Below, piece by piece: positions 1-4,790 of a DNA stretch of 5,012 bases. Both the position numbers and the translations under genes were made by a program. Every line of letters starts with the position of its first letter. Position 1 is the first letter of the stretch. Below the pieces are notes generated by a model. It had not been told where the DNA came from, ran no database searches, and was given only the letters and a program-made list of their open reading frames with translations. The stretch is from an uncultured Collinsella sp. (GTDB lineage Bacteria > Actinomycetota > Coriobacteriia > Coriobacteriales > Coriobacteriaceae), in assembly GCA_900553165.1 (NCBI GenBank), contig USCN01000119.1:1-5012 (forward strand), in the 5' to 3' direction.

Positions 1-157
1 ACTGTTTAACCGTTTCAACCCCAAATCCAGTCCCTATTTCACCGCAACTTACAGAGATGGGCATAGACGGTCCTGCTTGCCGAGTCTTTAGTGCGGACAG
101 ACTATCAGCCAGAATTCCGTTTGGTCGATATTACTCTGGACCGACTGAGTTTCCCCA
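1..157. other. Left flank without a supported gene
   Basis: No convincing gene is visible here. On the plus strand, frame 2 is open only to a stop at 89-91 and frame 3 to a stop at 191-193. Neither looks like a known protein, and their codon use is unlike the strongly G/C-ending codons of the genes to the right. On the minus strand an ATG at 64-62 starts a frame (MPISVSCGEIG...) that stays open to the left edge, with AGGA six bases upstream of it. This could be the start of a divergent gene, but 21 codons are too few to judge. AACCGTTT at 8-15 resembles the operator-like cores before ptsH and ptsI. No tRNA or terminator is visible. Confidence 0.4.
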
Positions 158-309
158 GCTTGCTCGCCCACGGAGGCCCGGACGCGGCCTGTGAGATTTA
201 TCGCGAGTTCCGCACGAGCCGAAGAGCACTTAATGTGCTCTTCGTGCGAGCAGGACTGTAGAGCAGGAAATCTCACAGGCCGCGTCCGGGCCCCTGTGGG
301 CGAGCAAGC
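158..309. repeat. 152-base nested inverted repeat (palindromic intergenic element)
   Basis: The left arm 158-199 and right arm 268-309 are each 42 bases and are reverse complements except at two positions. If the plus strand is transcribed, one of these becomes a G-U pair (172 with 295) and only A174-C293 stays unpaired. Inside the arms is a second hairpin: GAAGAGCAC (221-229) pairs with GTGCTCTTC (235-243) around a 5-base TTAAT loop. This is extended by CGCAC (211-215) with GTGCG (244-248), leaving 216-220 as a bulge. No T-tract follows, so it is not a typical intrinsic terminator. No clear target-site duplication flanks it. It could be a MITE-like or REP-like dispersed element, or a structured RNA. 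Short open frames crossing it look like by-products of the palindrome. Confidence 0.85.
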
Positions 310-350
310 GGACGACAAACACATCTGTCCAATAATTCGTCTGAAACATA

Positions 351-379
351 ATGAAAAACCGTTTGATGTGAGTTAATAT
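351..379 (+). promoter_or_regulatory. Tentative ptsH promoter/operator region
   Basis: This AT-rich stretch between the palindromic element and ptsH has TAATAT at 374-379, a reasonable -10 (TAnnnT pattern). No good -35 sits 17 bases upstream. The place where it should be (351-356) overlaps a sequence with a LacI-family-like core, AACCGTTT at 357-364 (AAnCGnTT), which recurs in the ptsI leader. The promoter assignment is weak. It rests mainly on base composition, position and the -10 match. Confidence 0.3.
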
Positions 380-397
380 AAACAACGTCGTGAATCT

Positions 398-442
398 GAC
401 TCCTGCCACATGCATGACAGGGGTTAAACACAAAAAGGAGTC
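398..442 (+). promoter_or_regulatory. ptsH leader with alternative hairpins, one covering the Shine-Dalgarno
   Basis: GACTCC at 398-403 is exactly complementary to GGAGTC at 437-442, which contains the ptsH Shine-Dalgarno GGAG. The same left segment (398-405, GACTCCTG) can instead pair with CAGGGGTT at 418-425 (8 pairs, two of them G-U, 12-base loop), which would leave the ribosome site free. The two pairings exclude each other, which is the form of a translational switch. The complementarity is seen directly; regulation is inference. Confidence 0.35.
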
Positions 443-446
443 AACT

Positions 447-710
447 ATGGTTTCTGAGAAGGCTACCCTCGTTAATCCTCAGGGTCTGCACATGCGTCCG
501 GCTGGTCTGTTCGCCTCCACCATGGGCAAGTATGCCTGTGACGTGACGGTCGTCACCCCCGAGAAGGAGGTCAACGGCAAGTCCCCGATGGCCCTCATGG
601 CTGCTGGTATCCCCTGCGGTACCGAGGTCGAGGTCAAGTGCGACGGCGCTGACGAGGCCGAGGCTCTGGCTGCTGCCATCGAGCTCATCAAGAGCGGTCT
701 TGGCGAGTAG
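447..710 (+). CDS. ptsH: HPr phosphocarrier protein of the PTS
   Basis: HPr is the small cytoplasmic phosphocarrier that accepts phosphate from enzyme I and passes it to the EIIA domains of sugar permeases. The product is 87 residues, the usual family length. The active-site motif GLHMRPA places the phosphoryl-accepting histidine at residue 15. The second conserved region has Ser46 in NGKSPMALMAAG, the position phosphorylated by HPr kinase in Firmicutes, but with Pro47 where Firmicutes usually have Ile or Val. The ATG at 447 is chosen because AAGGAG (435-440) lies six bases upstream. An in-frame upstream start at 390 would add 19 residues unlike HPr. Enzyme I follows about 130 bases downstream, after two hairpins. 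Identity is certain; Ser46-based regulation is an open question because no HPr kinase gene is visible here. Confidence 0.97.
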   Translation: MVSEKATLVNPQGLHMRPAGLFASTMGKYACDVTVVTPEKEVNGKSPMALMAAGIPCGTEVEVKCDGADEAEALAAAIELIKSGLGE

Positions 711-755
711 AACTCAAACGGGTCGCATGTTGAACAACTAAGTTCATATTTGGGG

Positions 756-791
756 GCGCAGTGACCTGTTGTAAGGTAGCTGCGCTCTTTT
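756..791 (+). terminator. Imperfect terminator/attenuator between ptsH and ptsI
   Basis: GCGCAG (756-761) pairs with CTGCGC (780-785), and ACCT (764-767) with AGGT (774-777). A G-U pair and a G-A mismatch separate the two helices, and the loop is six bases. TCTTTT (786-791) follows at once. The shape fits an intrinsic terminator of moderate strength. It could let most transcripts end after ptsH and some read through into ptsI, giving more HPr than enzyme I. No strong independent ptsI promoter is visible, though TTGTCA at 790-795 is a possible -35. Confidence 0.55.
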
Positions 792-826
792 GTCATGGAT
801 ATGGCAAAACGCTTTATCACATGACA
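791..826 (+). promoter_or_regulatory. Stem-loop directly before the ptsI ribosome site, with operator-like loop
   Basis: TGTCATG (791-797) is the exact reverse complement of CATGACA (820-826), and GATA (798-801) pairs with TATC (815-818). This gives an 11-pair stem with a single bulged base (A819). Inside, GGC (803-805) can pair with GCT (811-813) through one G-U pair around the loop AAAAC. The ptsI Shine-Dalgarno begins two bases after the stem. On DNA the centre reads AAACGCTT (807-814), matching the AAnCGnTT core of LacI-family operators, with TG (802-803) and CA (818-819) placed symmetrically. It may act as an RNA structure, an operator, or both; the sequence does not decide. Confidence 0.5.
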
Positions 827-837
827 CGGAGAGAGGA

Positions 838-2547
838 ATGGGAATGTATCAGGGAGTCAACGCTTCCGAGGGCATCGGTATCGGCACCGTCATGGTCGCC
901 GTCGATCCCGACTTGACGTTTGAGCCGCACGAGGTTGCTGATTCGGCAGCAGAGAAGGAGCGCTATCAGTCCGCTCTTTCGGTCTTCTGCGAGAAGACCC
1001 AGGCTCAGGCCGACCACATGAAGGAGACGGTGGGCGAGGCCGAGGCCGAGATCATGAGCGGACATATTGTCCTGGCTCAGGATCCGGGTATGACCGACGC
1101 CATCAACGCCGCCATTGACGGTGGTACCTGCGCCGAGCAGGCGCTCATGGACACCTCGACCATGTTCGAGAACATGTTCCTGTCCATGGACGACGAGATG
1201 TTCCGTCTGCGCGCGGCCGACATCGCCGACATCCGCACCGGTATTCTGGCCGAGCTGCTGGGCAAGGAGGTCGTCGACCTCTCCGTCCTGCCCGAGAACA
1301 CTGTCGTTGTCGTGCACGACCTCACGCCGTCCATGACCGCCACGATCGATAAGGCCCACGTTGCCGGTATCGTCACCGAGACCGGTGGCCGCACGTCGCA
1401 CTCCGCGATTATTGCGCGCGCCCTTGAGATCCCGGCTGTCCTTTCGGTTTCCAATAGCTGCACCGCGCTGCGCAACGGTATGACCGTTGTCGTCGACGGT
1501 GGCAAGGGTATCGTCGAGGCCGATCCCGACGAGGAGACGCTCGCCGCCTACACCGCCAAGGCCGAGGCCTTCGCTGCCGAGAAGGCAGCCCTCGAGGCCT
1601 TCCGTGGCAAGCCGTCCGTGACTGCCGATGGCATCAAGAAGATCATCGCCTGCAACATCGGTAACCCTGATGACGTGCCCAACGCGCTCGATCACGATGC
1701 CGAGGCCATCGGTCTGTTCCGCTCCGAGTTCCTGTTCATGGACTCTGCCGAGCTTCCTTCCGAGGAGGAGCAGTTCAACGCCTACCGTAAGGTCGCCAGC
1801 GCGCTCAAGGGCGCTCCGGTCATCATCCGCACGCTCGATGTGGGTGGCGACAAGGAGATTCCGTATCTGCACATGGTCAAGGAAGATAACCCCTTCATGG
1901 GCTTCCGCGCCGTGCGTTACTGCCTGGCCAATCCCGACCAGTACAAGGTCCAGCTCCGCGCTCTGCTGCGCGCTAGCGCCTTCGGTGACGTAAAGATCAT
2001 GATCCCGCTCGTCACTTGCGTCGAGGAGGTCTTGGCTGTCAAGGAGCTTGTCGAGCAGTGCAAGGCCGAGCTGACTGAAGAGGGTCGCAAGTTCAACGAG
2101 AACATCGAGGTCGGCATCATGGTTGAGACGCCTGCCGCTTCGCTGCTCGCAGACCGTCTTGCCGAGGTCGCCGACTTCTTCTCCATCGGCACCAACGACC
2201 TGATCGGCTACACCATGTGCGCCGACCGTGGCAACGACACCATCTCCAACCTGTACCAGGTTTACTATCCCGCCGTGCTCCGCTCGCTCAAGAACATCAT
2301 CGAGAGCGGCGTGAAGGCCGGCATCATGGTCGGTATGTGCGGCGAGGCCGCTGCCGATCCGCTGCTCGAGCCGCTGCTGATCAGCTGGGGCCTGGAGGAG
2401 TTCTCGATGAGTGCTCCGTCGATCCTGCGCGCCCGTAAGACCATCAGCCAGTGGACCAAGGCCGAGTGCGACGAGCTCGCCGAGAAGGCGCTCGCCTGCA
2501 ACACCGCCGCCGAGGTCAAGGCACTGCTCGAGTCCGCAGCTCGCTAA
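838..2547 (+). CDS. ptsI: PTS enzyme I (PEP-protein phosphotransferase)
   Basis: This cytoplasmic enzyme autophosphorylates on PEP and passes the phosphate to HPr. The 569-residue length is normal for the family. The N-terminal half carries the HPr-binding and swivelling phosphohistidine domains, with the active-site His188 in GGRTSHSAIIAR. The C-terminal PEP-binding barrel has Arg295 (LFRSEFLFM), Arg331 (RTLDVGGDK), the Mg ligands Glu430 (VETPAA) and Asp454 (GTNDL), Arg464 (ADRGND) and Cys501 (GMCGE). Each lies one position before its E. coli counterpart, so the catalytic set is complete. The usual T-Q after NDL is Ile456-Gly457 here. The start at 838 has GGAG (828-831) six bases upstream. 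ATG 844 (MYQGVNAS) is nearly as good, with GAGG at 833-836, and would give 567 residues; a TTG at 790 is too far upstream. The kinase gene follows 74 bases later. Confidence 0.97.
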   Translation: MGMYQGVNASEGIGIGTVMVAVDPDLTFEPHEVADSAAEKERYQSALSVFCEKTQAQADHMKETVGEAEAEIMSGHIVLAQDPGMTDAINAAIDGGTCAEQALMDTSTMFENMFLSMDDEMFRLRAADIADIRTGILAELLGKEVVDLSVLPENTVVVVHDLTPSMTATIDKAHVAGIVTETGGRTSHSAIIARALEIPAVLSVSNSCTALRNGMTVVVDGGKGIVEADPDEETLAAYTAKAEAFAAEKAALEAFRGKPSVTADGIKKIIACNIGNPDDVPNALDHDAEAIGLFRSEFLFMDSAELPSEEEQFNAYRKVASALKGAPVIIRTLDVGGDKEIPYLHMVKEDNPFMGFRAVRYCLANPDQYKVQLRALLRASAFGDVKIMIPLVTCVEEVLAVKELVEQCKAELTEEGRKFNENIEVGIMVETPAASLLADRLAEVADFFSIGTNDLIGYTMCADRGNDTISNLYQVYYPAVLRSLKNIIESGVKAGIMVGMCGEAAADPLLEPLLISWGLEEFSMSAPSILRARKTISQWTKAECDELAEKALACNTAAEVKALLESAAR

Positions 2548-2564
2548 TTTGGTATCAGAGGTAA

Positions 2565-2594
2565 CCGCGTGGTTGGAATGGGCCGGCCACGCGG
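2565..2594 (+). promoter_or_regulatory. GC-rich intergenic hairpin between ptsI and the first kinase gene
   Basis: CCGCGTGGTTGG (2565-2576) pairs with CCGGCCACGCGG (2583-2594) to form 12 pairs, two of them G-U, around a six-base loop AATGGG. No run of T follows, so a classical intrinsic terminator is unlikely. Likely roles are mRNA stabilisation or processing between ptsI and the kinase gene, or a pause or attenuation site. The structure is seen in the sequence; its role is inferred. Confidence 0.6.
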
Positions 2595-2621
2595 CCCTCA
2601 CATATACAGGGGGTACTGTAA

Positions 2622-3554
2622 ATGTTCTACACGCTAACCGCTAACCCGGCTGTCGACATGACGGTTTCGAGCTCTCCGCTCGAGCCCGACGAGAACGTCC
2701 GCACCGGTTCGGCCAGCTACACGGCTAACGGCAAGGGCCTCGACGTGTCCTTCGCCTTTAAGAAGATGGGCGTCGACACCGTCGCGCTCGGCTTCTTCGC
2801 CGGCTTCACGGGCAAGTTCATCGTCGAGGAGGTCATGAACCTGGGTTGCCTCTGCCGCCCGGTCTGGACCGACGGTATCACGCGCATTAACACCTACGTC
2901 AACGATGGCCAGCACGAGTACGGCATCCTGAACCCTGGTGCTCCGATCACGCCGCAGCACCAGGAGGAGCTCTATAACATCCTGGACACCGCGGGCGATC
3001 TCGAGTGCCTGATCGTTTCCGGCTCCGTGCCTCCCAAAGCTACGCCCGACTTCCTGGCTCAGGTCATGGAGCACGCTCAGGCTCGTGGCGCCGACGTCGT
3101 CCTGGACCTGTCCTCCGACAAGCTCAAGGAGCTCGCTCACAAGAAGCCGCTGCTCATCAAGCCGAACCATCACGAGATGAAGGCCATCTTCGGCGTGCCG
3201 GTCGACACCGACGACGAGGTTCGCGTTGCTATGAAGATGGCTCACGACGCTGGCGTTCAGAACGTGCTGCTCACCCGTGGTAGCCGCGGCGACGCTTACT
3301 TCTCCAACGGCGAGGACATCTGGTACGCCAAGCGTGAGTTCAACATCAAGCTGGTTTCTTCCGTCTGCGCTGGCGACTGCACCCTCGCTGCGTTCCTGCA
3401 CAAGTGGTACAGGGATCGCGACAACGTCGAGGAGGCCATGAAGCTCGCTATGGCCACCGGCGCCAACGTTGCCGAGTCCGTCGGCATCGGCGACTTCGGT
3501 CACGTCGACGAGTACAGCAAGCGCGTTGCTGTCCGCAAGCTCGATCGTCAGTAA
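2622..3554 (+). CDS. fruK: 1-phosphofructokinase family hexose kinase (copy 1, divergent)
   Basis: This is a PfkB-family sugar-phosphate kinase of the FruK/LacC branch, 310 residues, the usual size. FruK makes fructose-1,6-bisphosphate from fructose-1-phosphate and ATP, which fits its place behind ptsI. Visible motifs are the N-terminal YTLTANPAVD (Asp12), NGKGLDV (36-42), TRIN with Arg88, LIKPN (178-182) and the catalytic signature CAGDC with Asp252. Several conserved positions differ. Asp41 replaces the Asn of GKGxNV, Cys253 replaces the Ser of GAGDS, and the normally glycine-rich LGxxGA nucleotide segment reads RGSRGDA (219-225). The second copy keeps the ancestral residues at these three sites. 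AGGGGG (2608-2613) lies eight bases before the ATG. It could be a FruK with altered kinetics, a kinase for another ketohexose phosphate (LacC-like), or a weakened copy. The family is certain and the substrate is not. Confidence 0.88.
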   Translation: MFYTLTANPAVDMTVSSSPLEPDENVRTGSASYTANGKGLDVSFAFKKMGVDTVALGFFAGFTGKFIVEEVMNLGCLCRPVWTDGITRINTYVNDGQHEYGILNPGAPITPQHQEELYNILDTAGDLECLIVSGSVPPKATPDFLAQVMEHAQARGADVVLDLSSDKLKELAHKKPLLIKPNHHEMKAIFGVPVDTDDEVRVAMKMAHDAGVQNVLLTRGSRGDAYFSNGEDIWYAKREFNIKLVSSVCAGDCTLAAFLHKWYRDRDNVEEAMKLAMATGANVAESVGIGDFGHVDEYSKRVAVRKLDRQ

Positions 3555-3582
3555 TCGAAACGCGACATATTCGTGCGCATGC

Positions 3583-3614
3583 GGCGCCCCGGTTTCGGCT
3601 GGGGCGCCTTTTTT
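3583..3614 (+). terminator. Intrinsic terminator after the first kinase gene
   Basis: GGCGCCCC (3583-3590) pairs perfectly with GGGGCGCC (3601-3608) around a 10-base loop, followed by TTTTTT (3609-3614). It lies 28 bases after the stop codon. It closes the ptsH-ptsI-kinase unit and separates it from the second kinase gene. Confidence 0.93.
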
Positions 3615-3703
3615 GTTCCGTCATTGGAGAGAGATGTTCTGCCGTACTTCATCGCTTCCACACCGTTCACCGAGTTGTCCTAGCCTTTTACCGATGGGTG
3701 GAA

Positions 3704-3709
3704 TATACT
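3704..3709 (+). promoter_or_regulatory. -10 element of the second kinase gene
   Basis: TATACT differs from the TATAAT consensus at one position and lies after a terminator, 34 bases before the ATG. No good -35 is found at 16-18 bases. The nearest TTG-type hexamer, TTGTCC (3675-3680), is 23 bases away, too far for a standard promoter. An activator or a non-standard architecture is possible. Expected transcription start is near 3716. Confidence 0.55.
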
Positions 3710-3735
3710 TTCACCAACACGTTACTTCGTGAAAG
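3708..3735 (+). promoter_or_regulatory. Inverted repeat spanning -10 to Shine-Dalgarno of the second kinase gene
   Basis: CTTTCAC (3708-3714) and GTGAAAG (3729-3735) are perfect reverse complements separated by 14 bases, with centres 21 bases (about two helical turns) apart. The left half overlaps the end of the -10 and the right half overlaps the Shine-Dalgarno AAAGGA (3732-3737). It could be an operator bound by a repressor dimer. If transcription begins upstream, it could be an mRNA hairpin hiding the ribosome site. The repeat is seen; the function is inferred. Confidence 0.5.
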
Positions 3736-3743
3736 GAACATTC

Positions 3744-4676
3744 ATGATTTACACGCTCACTGCAAATCCCGCCATTGACTACAACATCTCCTGCGACGGC
3801 CTTGCTGCCAACACCGTCACGCGTACCCGTAACGCCGTCTACACGCCCAACGGCAAGGGTCTCAACGTCTCGTTCACCCTCGATCACTACGGTGTCGACA
3901 CCACGATCCTGGGCTTTTTCGCCGGCTTCTCGGGCGAGTTTATCGTTAAGGGCGCCGAGGCCCTGGGCGTGCCCGTCAAGCCCGTTTGGACCGACGGCAT
4001 CACGCGCGTCAATGTGTTCCTCAATGCCGGACCCGACACCGAGTACAACATGGTCAACGCCGGTGCCGCCATCAACGAGGCCAACGAGCAGGAGATGTTT
4101 GAGCTCATCGATTCGCTTGATGACATGACCTGCCTGGTCATCAGCGGCTCGCTGCCTCCCAACACTTCCGAGGGCTTCTTGGCCGAGGTCCTGCGCCGCG
4201 TCAAGGCCAAGGGGGCCGAGTTCGTCCTCGATATCTCGAGCCATCAGCTGGCAGACCTCATTGCCATGGAGCCGCTGCTGATTAAGCCCAACGACGACGA
4301 GCTGCTCGATATCTTTGGCATTAAGGTGAGCGGTGGCGACGACGAGTCCGTCAAGGGCGCGATGGCCGAGCTGCACGCCAAGGGCGCCAAGAATGTGCTG
4401 CTGACTCTTGGCGGCGCTGGTGCGTACTTCTCTAACGGCGAGCACATCTGGTTTGCCAACCGCACCTTCGACGTCAAGCTGCTGTCGACGGTGTGCGCCG
4501 GCGATTCCTCGCTCGCTGCCTTCCTGTCCGTGTGGCACGACGCCCCCGAGCGCGTCGAGGACGCCCTGCGCCTTTCGATGGCTACCGGCGCCAACGTGGT
4601 CGAGTGCCCGGGCCTGGGCGACTTTGCCAAGGTCGAGGAGTATAAGAAGGGCATCGCTATCCGCGAGGTCTGCTAA
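3744..4676 (+). CDS. fruK: 1-phosphofructokinase family hexose kinase (copy 2)
   Basis: This is a second PfkB-family FruK/LacC-type kinase, 310 residues from the chosen start. It is predicted to phosphorylate fructose-1-phosphate to fructose-1,6-bisphosphate in the cytoplasm. Motifs are YTLTANPAID (Asp12), NGKGLNV with Lys38 and Asn41, TRVN with Arg88, LIKPNDDE (179-186), the glycine-rich LGGAGA (222-227) and CAGDS with catalytic Asp254. It matches copy 1 along its whole length, roughly half of residues by eye, with a shared WTDGITR block, so the two arose by tandem duplication. It keeps the Asn, Ser and glycine-rich segment that copy 1 has changed, so it is the better candidate for the working FruK. 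ATG 3744 has AAAGGA (3732-3737) six bases upstream; an in-frame GTG at 3729 overlaps that site and is rejected. It has its own promoter and terminator. A tagatose-6-phosphate kinase (LacC) role is not excluded. Confidence 0.92.
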   Translation: MIYTLTANPAIDYNISCDGLAANTVTRTRNAVYTPNGKGLNVSFTLDHYGVDTTILGFFAGFSGEFIVKGAEALGVPVKPVWTDGITRVNVFLNAGPDTEYNMVNAGAAINEANEQEMFELIDSLDDMTCLVISGSLPPNTSEGFLAEVLRRVKAKGAEFVLDISSHQLADLIAMEPLLIKPNDDELLDIFGIKVSGGDDESVKGAMAELHAKGAKNVLLTLGGAGAYFSNGEHIWFANRTFDVKLLSTVCAGDSSLAAFLSVWHDAPERVEDALRLSMATGANVVECPGLGDFAKVEEYKKGIAIREVC

Positions 4677-4709
4677 CTCCGGCCTAAAGCTTGAGTATTT
4701 CGAGTGGTT

Positions 4710-4744
4710 CGCATCCGTCTTGGGAACAGGACGGATGCGTTTTT
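4710..4744 (+). terminator. Strong intrinsic terminator after the second kinase gene
   Basis: CGCATCCGTC (4710-4719) pairs perfectly with GACGGATGCG (4730-4739). TTG and CAG extend the stem inward (one G-U pair) to a GGAA tetraloop (4723-4726) of the GNRA class. TTTTT (4740-4744), then GTTT, follows. With 13 pairs and a T-tract it should end transcription efficiently before the next gene. Confidence 0.95.
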
Positions 4745-4781
4745 GTTTATCGGACTTGCGTGTGCAGGGGAGGCTGTTTCT

Positions 4782-4790
4782 TGCTAGACT
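4782..4790 (+). promoter_or_regulatory. Extended -10 promoter of the CCA transferase gene
   Basis: TGCTAGACT (4782-4790) fits an extended -10 element (TG, one base, then TAGACT). No convincing -35 lies 17 bases upstream; TTGCGT (4756-4761) is 23 bases away. It lies between a strong terminator and a gene with a good ribosome site, so a promoter is expected here. A palindrome TTGCA-GA-TGCAA (4793-4804) lies at the expected transcription start. Confidence 0.5.

Noticed and set aside
158..309. CRISPR array or insertion sequence
   Set aside because: There is one inverted pair rather than spaced direct repeats, and no transposase gene or clear target-site duplication.
88..433. Short open frames crossing the inverted repeat on both strands
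   Set aside because: They read the two arms of a palindrome, giving related peptides from both strands, as expected from the repeat. None has a convincing ribosome site or known motif.
390..446. Upstream in-frame start extending HPr by 19 residues
   Set aside because: The extension is unlike any HPr N-terminus and covers the leader hairpin and Shine-Dalgarno. The start at 447 gives the normal 87 residues with His15 in register.
804..817. Canonical CcpA cre site in the ptsI leader
   Set aside because: The AAACGCTT core fits, but the TG and C positions required at the edges of a 14-base cre do not match. It is kept only as a generic LacI-family-like site.
790..837. Upstream TTG start extending enzyme I
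   Set aside because: It would translate through the stem-loop before the ribosome site. The family begins close to the GVNASEGIGIG segment, fitting 838 or 844.
2565..2594. Intrinsic terminator after ptsI
   Set aside because: The stem is strong but no T-run follows; the next bases are CCTCACATAT.
817..2601. Minus-strand open frame of about 594 codons opposite ptsI
   Set aside because: It mirrors the enzyme I gene. The sense strand rarely uses TTA, CTA or TCA codons, so the antisense frame stays open. It has no recognisable domain, and every enzyme I motif is on the plus strand.
2634..3503. Minus-strand open frame of about 289 codons opposite the first kinase gene
   Set aside because: Antisense by-product of biased codon use; the product is low-complexity and rich in V, D, L and G with no family motif.
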